Positions 51,039-60,460 are shown, counted from the stretch's first letter. The stretch: DNA of 64,000 nucleotides from Thioalkalivibrio sp. ALJ24 (GCF_000377785.1 NZ_KB898731.1:62001-126000), one strand, 5' to 3'. The notes: generated by a model not told the origin, from the letters alone. A program made the numbers and translations.

Positions 51039-51652
51039 GGGGCGGGGCCGCCGTGGCCGTGGCGCTCGCCTACCCGGCCTCGGTGATCGCCGGGCAGTGG
51101 ATCGAGCTGCAGCCCCTGCCGTTGATCCTGCTGGCACTACTGATATTTTTCGCACTGGCCCCGTCGTCCCCGGGTGTGTACCCGCGCCTGCTGCTGGGCG
51201 CCGGTCTGCTGGCGATCATGGGCACGCTGGGCCTGACCCCGCTCGGCGGCTGGGTGATCCACGCGGTGCCGGTACTGGTGCCAAGCCTGATCGGGCTGCT
51301 GTTCGCGCGCTCGCTGCGCCCCGGCTCCACGCCGCTGATCACGCGCTACGCGCTGGAGATGGGCGCCTCGGACAGCCCGGCGGTGCACCGTTACACGCGC
51401 ACCATCACCACAATCTGGGCCACCACCTGCGTGACGCTCGCGCTGGTCTCCCTCGGCCTGTCGCTGTTCGCATCACCCGCAGTCTGGGCCGTGATCGCCA
51501 ACGGAGTGAACTATCTTCTGCTGGGAGGGCTGTTCATGCTGGAATATCCGCTGCGTGCCCGCTTCCTGCCGGACGAGCCCCGCGCGGGCTTTCTCGCCTA
51601 TCTGACGGAACTGGCGCGCGCCGACCACAGACGCATCCTGAGGCAGCCATGA
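51035..51652 (+). CDS. COG4648-like membrane protein of polyene clusters
   Basis: A 205-residue integral membrane protein with about six hydrophobic helices: VAVALAYPASVIAGQWIEL, PLILLALLIFFALAP, LLLGAGLLAIMGTLGL, VPVLVPSLIGLLFARSL, WATTCVTLALVSLGLSLFA and AVIANGVNYLLLGGLFMLEY. The RSLRPGSTPLITRYALEMGA segment between helices and the final LEYPLRARFLP are typical of the COG4648 proteins found beside the ACP in aryl polyene clusters. Its exact role is unknown. The start GTG overlaps the ACP stop; its stop overlaps the ligase ATG. Confidence 0.78.
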   Translation: MRGGAAVAVALAYPASVIAGQWIELQPLPLILLALLIFFALAPSSPGVYPRLLLGAGLLAIMGTLGLTPLGGWVIHAVPVLVPSLIGLLFARSLRPGSTPLITRYALEMGASDSPAVHRYTRTITTIWATTCVTLALVSLGLSLFASPAVWAVIANGVNYLLLGGLFMLEYPLRARFLPDEPRAGFLAYLTELARADHRRILRQP

Positions 51653-53013
51653 GCGAGCCGGCGACCCCCGCCCACCCGCTGTACGCGACACACGACACGC
51701 CGCTGGCACGGATCAACGGCCGGCCGGTATCACGTGCCGCCTGGCTGGCGGACGTGCACGAACTGGCCGCACGCCTGCCGGAAGGCAGGGCGGCCCTCAA
51801 CCTGTGCGAGGACCGCTACCGTTTCTCCGTCGCGTTTGCCGCGATCCTGCTGCGCGGGCAGATGAACCTGCTGCCGCCGGCGCGCGGGCGCACCGTGCTG
51901 GCCGAGATCGCGCGCGGCTATTCCGACCCGATCGCCGTCGTGGACTCCCGCGAGGGCGATTTTCCGCTCCCCACCATCGCGGTCACCGCCCGCGGCGAGG
52001 CAGCCGTGGCCGCCGGCGACACCCCGCCTCCCGAGATCCCGCTGGAGCAGACCGCCATCCTCGGCTTCTCCTCCGGCTCCACCGGCACGCCCACCGCCCA
52101 CCCGCGACGCTGGGGCGATCTGGTCGCAGCCACCGGACAGGCCCTGCAGCGTCTGGAGATGGACCGCGCCCCCGGTCATTCACTGGTCGCCACCGTGCCG
52201 CCCCAGCACATGTACGGGCTGGAATCCACCGTGCTGCTGGCCCTGCTGGGCCCCAACACCCTGATCGCGGAACGCCCGTTCTACCCCGCCGACGTGCACG
52301 CGGCGCTGGCCCGGGAACCGCGGCCGGTGCTGATCTCGACGCCCTTTCATCTGGGCACCTGCCTGCGCTGCGGACAGCCGGCGCCCGCCTCGCCCGCCCG
52401 GGTCCTGTCGGCCACTGCACCGCTGGAGGCCAGCACGGCCAGGGAGCTGGAACGGCATTTCGACGCGCCGGTTACCGAGATCTACGGCTGCACCGAGGCC
52501 GGCGCGATCGCCACGCGGCGAACCGTGGCCGAGCATCACAGGACCCCCTACCCCGGCGTGCAGGTGAATGCCGATGACGGCACCTCCGGACTGGCGCTGG
52601 TGCAGGGGCCACAGCATGCCGAGCCGGTCCCGCTGCCGGACTGCATCGAGGTCCATCCGGATGGTGCGTTCCACATGACCGGGCGTCTGGCCGACATGCT
52701 CAACATCGCCGGCAAGCGCGCCTCGCTGGTCGAACTCAACCGCCACCTGCAGACCATCCCCGGGGTCGAGGACGGCGTCTTCATCCCGCCCGCCGCCGGC
52801 TCCGATGCCGCCGGCATCGAACGCCTTGCAGCGCTGGTCGTGGCCCCGGAACTGGACGAGGCCACCATTCAGGGCCGGCTCGCCGGGCGTCTGGATCCGG
52901 CCTTCCTCCCGCGCCCGCTGGTGCGGGTGGAGGCCCTGCCGCGTTCGGCCACCGGCAAGCTCCCGCGCCAGGCACTGCTGGACCTGCTCGCGCGCCACGG
53001 GGAGTGCGCCTGA
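51649..53013 (+). CDS. AMP-dependent acyl/aryl-CoA ligase of the polyene cluster
   Basis: A 454-residue adenylate-forming enzyme. AILGFSSGSTGTPTAHPRRW is the ATP/P-loop motif, VTEIYGCTEAGAIATRR the adenylation motif, MTGRLADMLNIAGKRASLVE the hinge region and LPRSATGKLPRQALLDLL carries the C-terminal catalytic lysine. In aryl polyene systems this type of ligase activates an aromatic starter acid (for example 4-hydroxybenzoate) and loads it on the ACP. The substrate here is not defined by sequence. ATG at 51649 overlaps the preceding stop. Confidence 0.88.
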   Translation: MSEPATPAHPLYATHDTPLARINGRPVSRAAWLADVHELAARLPEGRAALNLCEDRYRFSVAFAAILLRGQMNLLPPARGRTVLAEIARGYSDPIAVVDSREGDFPLPTIAVTARGEAAVAAGDTPPPEIPLEQTAILGFSSGSTGTPTAHPRRWGDLVAATGQALQRLEMDRAPGHSLVATVPPQHMYGLESTVLLALLGPNTLIAERPFYPADVHAALAREPRPVLISTPFHLGTCLRCGQPAPASPARVLSATAPLEASTARELERHFDAPVTEIYGCTEAGAIATRRTVAEHHRTPYPGVQVNADDGTSGLALVQGPQHAEPVPLPDCIEVHPDGAFHMTGRLADMLNIAGKRASLVELNRHLQTIPGVEDGVFIPPAAGSDAAGIERLAALVVAPELDEATIQGRLAGRLDPAFLPRPLVRVEALPRSATGKLPRQALLDLLARHGECA

Positions 53014-53014
53014 G

Positions 53015-53359
53015 ATGGCCACCCTGACCAGCCGGACCCACCGCATCCCCGCCGACCATCCGGCACTGCCCGGACATTTCCCCGGTCATCCCGTGGTGCC
53101 CGGCGTGGTAATCCTGGAACAGGTGGCGCAGGCGGCCACCGAACTCGGCCTGGAGGCGCCCGGGCGTTTCCCGCAGGTGAAGTTCATCGCGCCGCTGCCG
53201 CCCGAGGTGCCCTTCCGGATCGAGATCGATGATCCCGGACGCCGGGGCGGGCACGCCTTTCGCTGTCTGCGCGACGACGGCTCCGACACGCTGTTGTGCG
53301 CCGGCCAGCTGGCCCCGGGACCGGTGCACCGCCCCGACCCCACGGCACCCGGGCCATGA
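53015..53359 (+). CDS. Hot-dog-fold 3-hydroxyacyl-ACP dehydratase-like protein (ApeI-like)
   Basis: A 114-residue single hot-dog domain: DHPALPGHFPGHPVVPGVVI carries the FabZ-type H-F-P-G-x-P-x-x-P-G active-site pattern with its His, followed by LEQVAQAATELG and QVKFIAPLPPEVPFRIEI. It corresponds to the small dehydratase (ApeI type) of aryl polyene clusters, which pairs with the larger dehydratase encoded at 59282. It starts one base after the ligase stop and overlaps the acyltransferase ATG by four bases. Confidence 0.82.
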   Translation: MATLTSRTHRIPADHPALPGHFPGHPVVPGVVILEQVAQAATELGLEAPGRFPQVKFIAPLPPEVPFRIEIDDPGRRGGHAFRCLRDDGSDTLLCAGQLAPGPVHRPDPTAPGP

Positions 53360-54249
53360 CTGCAGGCTGGCGCGCTCAGGAGGAACGCGGCAGCCCCCTG
53401 GCCCTGCGCATCATCCTGTGGATCGCGCTGCATCTGGGGCGCCCGGCCGGACGCCTGCTGCTGTACCCCATCACCGCCTATTTCCTGCTGCTGGCGCCGC
53501 GTGCCCGGCGCCACAGCCGGCATTATCTGCGCCGGGTGCTGGGCCGGCCGCCGGGCATTCGCGACGTGGCCCGCCACCTGCACAGCTTCGCCACGGTGAT
53601 CCTCGACCGGGTGTTCCTGCTCGCCGGGCGCGAACAGGCCCTGGATATCCGGGTGCACGGGACCGACATCTTCCACCAGGCTCTGGACTCCGGGGACGGC
53701 GCGATCCTGCTGGGGGCCCATCTGGGCAGCTTCGAGGCCCTGCGGGCGCTGGCCGTCGGCCAAAACGACTTTCCCGTACGGGTGCTGATGGATGCCGACC
53801 ACAACCAGGTGATCACCCGGCTGCTGGATTCGCTCAACCCCGAGGTCGCCCGCAGCGTGATCCCATTGGGACGCACCGACACCCTGATCCGCGCCCGCGA
53901 GGCGATGGAACGCGGCGAGATGGTGGGCATGCTGGGCGATCGGGTGGTGGAAAACGATCGCACGATGGAGTGCGAATTTCTGGGCGACCGCGCGGTCTTC
54001 CCCATGGGGCCGATGCTGCTGGCCGCGGTACTGAAGGTGCCGGTGATCCTGTGCTTCGGGCTGTATCGCGGCGGCAACCGCTACGATGTCGTCTTCGAAC
54101 GCTTTGCCGACCGCATCGAGGCCCCGCGCGCGCAGCGCGACGCGGTGCTGCAGGAATGGACCTGCCACTATGCCCGGCGTCTGGAGGCCCACGTGCGGGA
54201 CGCCCCCTGGAACTGGTTCAACTTCTATGACTTCTGGCAAGACGACTGA
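53356..54249 (+). CDS. LpxL/HtrB-like acyltransferase of the polyene cluster
   Basis: A 297-residue membrane-associated lysophospholipid-type acyltransferase. One helix near residues 16-45 is followed by the lauroyl-acyltransferase-family core: AILLGAHLGSFEALRAL with the H-x4-E catalytic pair, ARSVIPLGRTDTLIRAREAM, and VVENDRTMECEFLGDRAVFPMGP. A conserved NWFNFYDFW motif ends the protein. In many aryl polyene clusters this domain is fused behind a glycosyltransferase; here the glycosyltransferase is separate at 60461. It probably attaches the polyene to a lipid head group. Confidence 0.85.
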   Translation: MTAGWRAQEERGSPLALRIILWIALHLGRPAGRLLLYPITAYFLLLAPRARRHSRHYLRRVLGRPPGIRDVARHLHSFATVILDRVFLLAGREQALDIRVHGTDIFHQALDSGDGAILLGAHLGSFEALRALAVGQNDFPVRVLMDADHNQVITRLLDSLNPEVARSVIPLGRTDTLIRAREAMERGEMVGMLGDRVVENDRTMECEFLGDRAVFPMGPMLLAAVLKVPVILCFGLYRGGNRYDVVFERFADRIEAPRAQRDAVLQEWTCHYARRLEAHVRDAPWNWFNFYDFWQDD

Positions 54250-54874
54250 CCACCCTCGCCCGCGCGGACCCGTCCGCCTGGCGCTGCTCGCTCTGCTTGC
54301 GCCGCTGTGGCTGGCGCTGCCGACCGCGGCGGCCGACGACCTGGACGCGATCCTCGCGGCCCTGACCCTCGACGAGCCGTCACAGATGGACTTCAGCGAG
54401 GTCCGCCAGGAACCGATGCTGGAGTCACGCGAGCGCCAGAGCGGGCGCATCGCGTTCGAGCCCCCGGACACCCTGATCCGCGAGACCGACGGACGGCGTG
54501 GCGAGCACGTGCGCATCGAGGGCCGTGAGCTGACCCTGACCCGGGACGATTCGGTGCGCGAGATCCGTCTGGACGAACAACCCGGGCTGGAGGCCTTCGC
54601 CGGGCTGTTCCGCAGCCTGCTGCAGGGCGACCGCGAGGCCCTGGAGGCAGGCTTCGAGGTTGAACTGGACGGTGATCTCGACGCCTGGGAACTGGAGCTG
54701 CGCCCGCGTGACCGCGCGCTGCGCCGGGCGATCATCGAGATCACCATCCAGGGCCACGAAGGGGTAATCCGGCGCGTGGACACCTGGGAGGCGGGCAACC
54801 GCACCAGCCGCATGGAGTTCGCGACCGAAGACGCCGAGGACCCGTCCCCCGCCCCCCCCGCCGAGCACGACTGA
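54227..54874 (+). CDS. LolA-like periplasmic carrier of the polyene cluster
   Basis: A 215-residue exported protein. Its hydrophobic signal LALLALLAPLWLALPTAAA follows a basic N-terminus, and the mature part has LolA-like outer-membrane-lipoprotein-carrier features: MDFSEVRQEPMLESRERQSG and RIAFEPPDTLIRETD, then paired beta-strands with ITIQGHEGVIRRVDTWEAGN. In polyene clusters such proteins are thought to carry the product across the periplasm. The ATG lies inside the acyltransferase gene (23-base overlap) with no clear ribosome binding site, implying translational coupling. Confidence 0.8.
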   Translation: MTSGKTTDHPRPRGPVRLALLALLAPLWLALPTAAADDLDAILAALTLDEPSQMDFSEVRQEPMLESRERQSGRIAFEPPDTLIRETDGRRGEHVRIEGRELTLTRDDSVREIRLDEQPGLEAFAGLFRSLLQGDREALEAGFEVELDGDLDAWELELRPRDRALRRAIIEITIQGHEGVIRRVDTWEAGNRTSRMEFATEDAEDPSPAPPAEHD

Positions 54875-54880
54875 CCGCCG

Positions 54881-57304
54881 ATGCCCTCCCTCCCCTCGCG
54901 CGCCGCGGTCGCGCTGTGGCTGGCCGGCCTGCTGATCGCGGCCCTGATCCTCGGTCTGCGCGGTGAGATGGCCACCGATCTCGGACGCTTCATGCCCGAC
55001 CCCGGCGCCGAGGCCGGACTTCCGCTGGACATCGACGCCGGGCCGGGCGCCCGCCAGCTGCTGCTGGCCATCGAGGGCGGCGATGCCGCACAGCGGGCCG
55101 CGGCCTCCGACGGACTCGCCGACGCCCTGCGCGGGGATGCGGCGATCGCCGGCGTCCATAACGGACGCGGCGATTTCGACCCCGAGGCGCTGGAGGCGAT
55201 CCTCGACCTGCGCTACCTGCTGAGCCCGGCGGTCACCCCCGAGCGCTTCTCCCGGGAACACCTGGACAGCGCATTCGCCGAGCGCCGCGACGACCTTTCC
55301 AGCGCGGTGCCGGCGATGCCGCGCGAGCTGATCCCGCGCGACCCCACCGGCGAACTGCTGGAACTGGGCGAGCGCCTGCGCGACCCGTTCGGCGACGCGA
55401 CCCGCGGCGAACACGGCGTATGGACCGACCCGGCCGGCGAGCGGGCCCTGCTGGTCGTGCGCATCGCGCCGGCGGCCGAGGGCCTGGAGGAGCAGACCGG
55501 CCTGCTGCAGCGCGTCGAACAGGAATTCGCGGCCCTGGAGGACGCCGACCTGCGCCTGCTGCAGGCCGGGCCGCCCGCGATCGCGGTGGCATCGCGCGAG
55601 CGCATCCGCGCCGAGGTCACTGCCTTCAGCCTCGCCGCCTCGCTGGCGCTGGCGGTGCTCTTGCTGGTGGTCTTCCGCCACCCCCATCCGGTGTGGCTGG
55701 CGGCGATCCCGCTGGGCAGCGGGATCCTCGCCGGGGCGGCCGTGGTCACGCTGGTCTTCGGCCATCTGCACGGGATCGCGCTGGCCTTCGGCATCACCGT
55801 GCTGGGGGTCGCGCTGGACTACCCCCTGCATCTGTTCGCGCACACCGGCCGCCGGGGGGCCGCACGGGTCGCCGGGGAACTGTGGCCCGCACTGGTACTG
55901 GGTGCCGGTTCCACCGCGCTGGTCTACGCGCTGATGGCCGCGACCTCGTTCCCCGGCATGGCCCAGCTGGGCCTGTTCGTGCTGACCGGCATCCTGGTCG
56001 CCGCCGCAGTCACCCGCTGGGTCCTGCCGGCGCTGCTGCCACGCGGCGCACGCGAAAAGGGCCTGCCGGAACCGCGACTGCCCCTGCCCTCACCGTCATA
56101 CCGCGGGCAGCTGGCCGGCCGCGGCCTGCTCCTGGTGGCGGTGCTCGCTGCGCTGGCCGTGCTTTTGAGCCGCGACCCCTTCCCGTGGAACGACCAGCTC
56201 ACCGCGCTGAACCCGGTCCCCGAGGAGGCCATTGCCCTGGACCGGGAACTGCGCGATGCCCTGGGCCTTCCGGATGTGCGTCACCTGCTGCTGATCCGGG
56301 CGGAATCGGCCGACGCCGTGCTGCAGGAAGCGCGCGCGCTGGAAGAACCACTGGAGGCGCTGCGCGAGGAAGGCGCGATCACCGGCTTCGAGCATCCCGC
56401 GCGAATCCTGCCCGACACCGCGACCCAGCGCGAACGTCAGGCAGCCCTGCCCGAGCGCGACACCCTGGCCGAACACGTGGAACGGGCGGTGCGGGACCAC
56501 GGCTTTCAGGCCGAGGCCTTCACGCCGTTTCTCGATGACGTGGAACGCAGTCGCGCGATGGACCCGGTGACCCCTGCCAGCCTGCCCGACGGGCCACTGC
56601 GCCAGGCGCTGGAACCGCTGCTGCTGGCCCCGGGAGAGCATTCGGCGGCGGGGCATGAACGGGCCTGGATCGGACAGGTGCTGCTGCGCGGGCTGAACGA
56701 CGCCGACGCCGTCAGCGGGCATATCGACCGCCACAGTGCAGCCGCCGGCACCCGGGTCGAACTGGTCGACCTGCGCGCCACCACCGAGGCCATGGTGGCG
56801 GATTTCCGCACGGCGGCCCTGACTCGCCTGGCCCTGGCCGCGCTGGCGGTCACCGCCCTGCTGTGGCTGCTGACGCGCGATCCCGGGCGCAGCCTGCGCA
56901 TCGTGACCGCGGTCGCCGCCGGTCTGCTGCTGACCACCGCCAGCCTGCTGCTGCTCGGGATCGAGCTGACCCTGTTCCACCTGATCGCATTGATGCTGGT
57001 GATCGGGCTGGGGCTGGACTACGCGGTATTCCTCGGCCGCCCGGGCGCCATGGAGCCGGACGAGGCCCGGCGCACCCGCCGCTCGGTGACCCTGTGCGCC
57101 CTGTCCACCGGTCTGGTGTTCGCCCTGCTGGCCCTGTCCAGCCTGCCGGTGCTGCGTGCCCTGGGTCTCACCGTGGCCCTGGGCGTGGTATTTTCCTACA
57201 TGGCGGCCCTGTTGCTGGCCCGTCCCGTGAACCCGCCCCCGACGTCCGAGGCCTCCGGCCCCGGGCCGGGGTCATTGCGCTCGAGGATCCAACCGTTTCC
57301 ATGA
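54881..57304 (+). CDS. MMPL/RND-type exporter of the polyene cluster
   Basis: An 807-residue transporter of the MMPL (RND superfamily) type with two repeats. Each has an N-terminal helix, a large periplasmic loop and five or six helices. The first bundle begins near residue 245 with SLAASLALAVLLLVVFRHPH and includes GITVLGVALDYPLHLFAHTG; the second includes ALMLVIGLGLDYAVFLGRPG and RSVTLCALSTGLVFALLALS. The GLGLDY motif with its membrane Asp is typical. It probably moves the lipid-linked polyene to the outer membrane together with the LolA-like protein. Its stop overlaps the ketosynthase ATG (ATGA). Confidence 0.9.
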   Translation: MPSLPSRAAVALWLAGLLIAALILGLRGEMATDLGRFMPDPGAEAGLPLDIDAGPGARQLLLAIEGGDAAQRAAASDGLADALRGDAAIAGVHNGRGDFDPEALEAILDLRYLLSPAVTPERFSREHLDSAFAERRDDLSSAVPAMPRELIPRDPTGELLELGERLRDPFGDATRGEHGVWTDPAGERALLVVRIAPAAEGLEEQTGLLQRVEQEFAALEDADLRLLQAGPPAIAVASRERIRAEVTAFSLAASLALAVLLLVVFRHPHPVWLAAIPLGSGILAGAAVVTLVFGHLHGIALAFGITVLGVALDYPLHLFAHTGRRGAARVAGELWPALVLGAGSTALVYALMAATSFPGMAQLGLFVLTGILVAAAVTRWVLPALLPRGAREKGLPEPRLPLPSPSYRGQLAGRGLLLVAVLAALAVLLSRDPFPWNDQLTALNPVPEEAIALDRELRDALGLPDVRHLLLIRAESADAVLQEARALEEPLEALREEGAITGFEHPARILPDTATQRERQAALPERDTLAEHVERAVRDHGFQAEAFTPFLDDVERSRAMDPVTPASLPDGPLRQALEPLLLAPGEHSAAGHERAWIGQVLLRGLNDADAVSGHIDRHSAAAGTRVELVDLRATTEAMVADFRTAALTRLALAALAVTALLWLLTRDPGRSLRIVTAVAAGLLLTTASLLLLGIELTLFHLIALMLVIGLGLDYAVFLGRPGAMEPDEARRTRRSVTLCALSTGLVFALLALSSLPVLRALGLTVALGVVFSYMAALLLARPVNPPPTSEASGPGPGSLRSRIQPFP

Positions 57305-58491
57305 ATGCCCTGGCCATTACCGCCCACACCCAGACCAGCGCGGCCGGCACCGGCAACGCCGCGGGCGCGGCCGCGCTGCGCGAGGGGCGCAGTGGCCTGC
57401 GGCGCTGCGACCTGCCCGACGTGGATCTGGAGACCTTCATCGGCCGTGTCGATGGCCTGGAGGACCACCCGCTGGGGGGCGAGCTGGCGGCGTTCGACTG
57501 CCGCAACAACCGCCTGGCCGAACTCGCCCTGCAGCAGGACGGCTTCCTCGACGCGGTCGCCGGCGCGGTGCGTCGCCACGGCGCCGACCGGGTCGCGGTA
57601 CTGCTGGGTACCAGCACCTCGGGGATCGCGGCCACCGAGGCAGCCTACCGGCGGCGCGATCCGGACACCGGTGCCCTGCCGCCCGACTACGACTACCGCC
57701 ACACCCAGAACATGTATTCGCTGGCGGACTACGTGGCCACGCGCCTGGGTCTGAACGGGCCGGCGATGGTGGTCTCGACCGCCTGCTCCTCCAGCGCCAA
57801 GGTGTTCGCCGATGCCTGGCGTCATCTGCGGGCGGGGGTCTGCGACGCGGCCATCGTCGGCGGGGTCGACTCGCTGTGCGGGATGACCCTGTACGGCTTC
57901 AACGCCCTGCAGCTGGTGGCCCCCGAGCCCTGCACCCCGCTGGACCGGCAGCGGCGCGGGATCTCCATCGGCGAGGCCGCCGGCTTCTTCCTGCTGGAAC
58001 GCGAGGAGGACGCCCCGGCGGATGCCCCGCGCCTGACCGGCCACGGCGAATCCAGCGACGCCCATCACATGTCCGCGCCCCACCCGGAGGGCGCGGGCGC
58101 GGCGCGGGCCATGCGCGAGGCCCTGCAGCGCGCCGGATGTGCGGGCACCGACGTGGACTACGTGCTGATGCACGCCACTGCGACCCCCGCCAACGACCGC
58201 TCCGAGGCCCGCGCGCTGGCCGACGTCCTCGGCCCGCAGGCGCGCTGCGCCGGCACCAAGGGCCTGACCGGACACACCCTGGGCGCGGCCGGGGCGGTGG
58301 GCGCGGCCCAGGCGCTCGCCAGTCTGGCCGGCGACTTCGTGCCCGGCACCGCCGGACTGACCGACCCGGATCCCGAGCTGGACCTGGATGCGCGCGCGAC
58401 CAGCGAGGCACGCCCGGTGCGCCGGGTGATGCTCAACGCCTTCGGTTTCGGGGGCAACAACTGTTCGCTGCTGCTGGAGGCCCCGTGCTGA
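57301..58491 (+). CDS. Beta-ketoacyl-ACP synthase of the polyene cluster
   Basis: A 396-residue FabF/FabB-type condensing enzyme with a complete active site: Cys162 in VVSTACSSSAKVFA, His291 in VLMHATATPANDRSEA, Lys320 and His325 in GTKGLTGHTLGAAGAVGAA. The final NAFGFGGNNCSLLLE is the glycine-rich FGF loop. It should extend the polyene chain with malonyl units. The block normally reading NAHGTGT is MHATATP here, keeping the His but changing its neighbours. The next gene encodes a partner that resembles a chain-length factor. Confidence 0.92.
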   Translation: MNALAITAHTQTSAAGTGNAAGAAALREGRSGLRRCDLPDVDLETFIGRVDGLEDHPLGGELAAFDCRNNRLAELALQQDGFLDAVAGAVRRHGADRVAVLLGTSTSGIAATEAAYRRRDPDTGALPPDYDYRHTQNMYSLADYVATRLGLNGPAMVVSTACSSSAKVFADAWRHLRAGVCDAAIVGGVDSLCGMTLYGFNALQLVAPEPCTPLDRQRRGISIGEAAGFFLLEREEDAPADAPRLTGHGESSDAHHMSAPHPEGAGAARAMREALQRAGCAGTDVDYVLMHATATPANDRSEARALADVLGPQARCAGTKGLTGHTLGAAGAVGAAQALASLAGDFVPGTAGLTDPDPELDLDARATSEARPVRRVMLNAFGFGGNNCSLLLEAPC

Positions 58492-59285
58492 ATCCCGTCG
58501 GCATCCACGCGGTCGGGCTGATCGGGCCGGGGCTGACGGATTTCCCGTCGGCGCGCGAGATCCTCGCCGGGCGCGAGGAGCACCTGTACGCACCGGTGCA
58601 GATCCCGCCCACCAGCCTGCTGCCCGCCAACGAGCGACGGCGTACCACGCAGACCATCCGCCTGGCCCTGCACGCGGCCGAGGAGGCCAGCGAAGGTGGC
58701 GACCGCACGTCCATGCGCAGCGTGTTCGCCTCCTCCAGCGGCGACATGGACATCATCGACCGCATCTGCGAGACCCTGACCCAGCCGGACCCGGCGGTCT
58801 CGCCGATGCAGTTCCACAACTCGGTGCACAATGCCCCGGCCGGCAACTGGTCCATCGCCACCCGCAACCCGGCCCCGGCCACCGCGCTGTCCGGCTTTAC
58901 CGGCACGGTGGCCGCCGGGCTGCTGGAGGCGGTGACCCTGCAACTGGCCGAGGGGGGCGAGGTCCTCCTGGTCTGTTATGACGTGCCGTCGATGGAGCTG
59001 TTCCGCGAGGTCCGCCCGGTGCACGAGCATTTCGCCTTTGGCCTGCGCCTGGGACCGGTCGCCGGTGCCCCCTGGCGCCTGCGCCTGGAACCCCGACCGC
59101 AGGCCGTGGAGACCCGCTGCCGGGCGGATGCACTGGAGGCCCTGCGCGACACCAACCCGGCCGCCCGCTGTCTGCCCCTGCTGGAGCGCCTGGCCGGCGC
59201 GCATGCGCAGGAGGTCGTGCTGGAGGCACCCGCCGGACGTTCGCTGGCCGTGCACGTGGAAGAGTCCGCGGAGGACACCCCATGA
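58485..59285 (+). CDS. Ketosynthase-like partner / chain-length factor
   Basis: A 266-residue protein of the Ketoacyl-synt_2 type (beta-ketoacyl synthase-like N-terminal domain only). Key blocks are VFASSSGDMDIIDRICETL, SPMQFHNSVHNAPAGNWSIA, ALSGFTGTVAAGLLEAVTLQ and VLLVCYDVPSMELF. There is no TACSS active-site Cys at the nucleophile position, so it is probably non-catalytic and pairs with the upstream ketosynthase. It corresponds to ApeC-type proteins. The GTG at 58485 lies inside the end of the ketosynthase gene; the stop overlaps the next ATG. Confidence 0.8.
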   Translation: MLNPVGIHAVGLIGPGLTDFPSAREILAGREEHLYAPVQIPPTSLLPANERRRTTQTIRLALHAAEEASEGGDRTSMRSVFASSSGDMDIIDRICETLTQPDPAVSPMQFHNSVHNAPAGNWSIATRNPAPATALSGFTGTVAAGLLEAVTLQLAEGGEVLLVCYDVPSMELFREVRPVHEHFAFGLRLGPVAGAPWRLRLEPRPQAVETRCRADALEALRDTNPAARCLPLLERLAGAHAQEVVLEAPAGRSLAVHVEESAEDTP

Positions 59286-59728
59286 CGCTGGATGCGAGCG
59301 CCATCCGCGAGCGCCTGCCGCATGCCGGCGCGATGAGCCTGCTGGACGAGGTCGTCGCCCACGATGCCGACGCCATCCACTGCCGCGCCCGTTCGCACCG
59401 CGATCCGGACAATCCGCTGCGTGGTGCACACGGGCTGCACGCCCTGGCAGCACTGGAATACGGTGCCCAGGCGATGGCCGTGCACGGCAGTCTGGGCGCC
59501 CCGGACAGCGACGGCGCACCACCCCGCGCGGGCTATCTCGCCGCGGTGCGCGACCTGCAGATCCACGCACGGCGCCTGGACACCCTGGACGCGCCGCTGG
59601 AGATCCATGCCCGCCAGGTGATGGCCGACGCCCGCAGCTCGATCTACGATCTCGCCGTGGAGGCGGCCGGCGAACCGCTGCTGGCCGCCCGCGCGACGGT
59701 CATCCTGGAACCCGGAGAGACCCCATGA
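59282..59728 (+). CDS. 3-hydroxyacyl-ACP dehydratase (FabA/FabZ-like, ApeP type)
   Basis: A 148-residue hot-dog-fold protein: LPHAGAMSLLDEVVAHDADA is the typical N-terminal block of this dehydratase type, and LHALAALEYGAQAMAVHGSL carries the conserved Glu-Tyr segment of the central helix. It may form a heteromeric dehydratase with the small protein encoded at 53015, as described for ApeI/ApeP. ATG overlaps the upstream stop and the stop overlaps the reductase ATG. Confidence 0.82.
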   Translation: MTLDASAIRERLPHAGAMSLLDEVVAHDADAIHCRARSHRDPDNPLRGAHGLHALAALEYGAQAMAVHGSLGAPDSDGAPPRAGYLAAVRDLQIHARRLDTLDAPLEIHARQVMADARSSIYDLAVEAAGEPLLAARATVILEPGETP

Positions 59729-60447
59729 CGCGACGCGCACTCGTCACCGGCGGCAGCGGCGCCATCGGCGCGGCCATCGCCCGGGATCTCGCCGCTGCCG
59801 GCTGCGAGGTCTTCGTCCATGCCAACCGCAACACCGAGGCCGCCACGAGCGTCGCCGAAGAAATCCGCGCCGACGGCGGCCGGGCCGAGGTGCTGGGCTT
59901 CGACATCACCGATGCCGACGCCACCCGCGCGACGCTGGAGGCCGAGATCGCCCGCGGCCCGTTCCAGATCCTGGTGCACAACGCCGGGGTCCACGACGAT
60001 GCCCCGCTGGCGGGCATGACGCCGGAACAGTGGCGCCGGCCGCTGGAGGTCTCGCTGCACGGCTTCTATAACGTGATCCAGCCGGCGCTGCTGCCGATGA
60101 TCACCACCCGCTGGGGACGGGTCATCGCGGTCACCTCGGTGGCCGGGGTCACCGGGAACCGCGGCCAGGCCAACTACGCCGCGGCCAAGGCCGGTCTTCA
60201 CGGGGCGATCAAGTCGCTCGCCCAGGAGGTCGCCAGTCGCGGCATCACCGCCAACGCGGTCGCGCCCGGGATCATCGAGAGCCCGATGAGCGAATCCGCG
60301 TTCGATGCCGACACCATCCGCCGCATGGTGCCCATGCGCCGCGCCGGCGAGCCCGCCGAGGTCGCCGGGCTGGTGGGCTATCTCGCCTCCGAGGCCGCCG
60401 GCTACGTGTCCGGGCAGGTCATCGGCATCAACGGCGCCCTGGCCTGA
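59725..60447 (+). CDS. 3-oxoacyl-ACP reductase (FabG-like)
   Basis: A 240-residue short-chain dehydrogenase. The NADPH-binding loop is VTGGSGAIGAAIARDLA, ILVHNAGVHDDAPLAGM is the NAG motif, the catalytic Ser is in IAVTSVAGVTGN, and Tyr-x3-Lys in GQANYAAAKAGLHGAIKSL. The C-terminus GYVSGQVIGINGALA is typical of FabG. It reduces the 3-keto intermediate to the hydroxyacyl form that the dehydratases convert to a conjugated double bond. Confidence 0.93.
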   Translation: MTRRALVTGGSGAIGAAIARDLAAAGCEVFVHANRNTEAATSVAEEIRADGGRAEVLGFDITDADATRATLEAEIARGPFQILVHNAGVHDDAPLAGMTPEQWRRPLEVSLHGFYNVIQPALLPMITTRWGRVIAVTSVAGVTGNRGQANYAAAKAGLHGAIKSLAQEVASRGITANAVAPGIIESPMSESAFDADTIRRMVPMRRAGEPAEVAGLVGYLASEAAGYVSGQVIGINGALA

Positions 60448-60460
60448 AGCGGGCCCGCCG

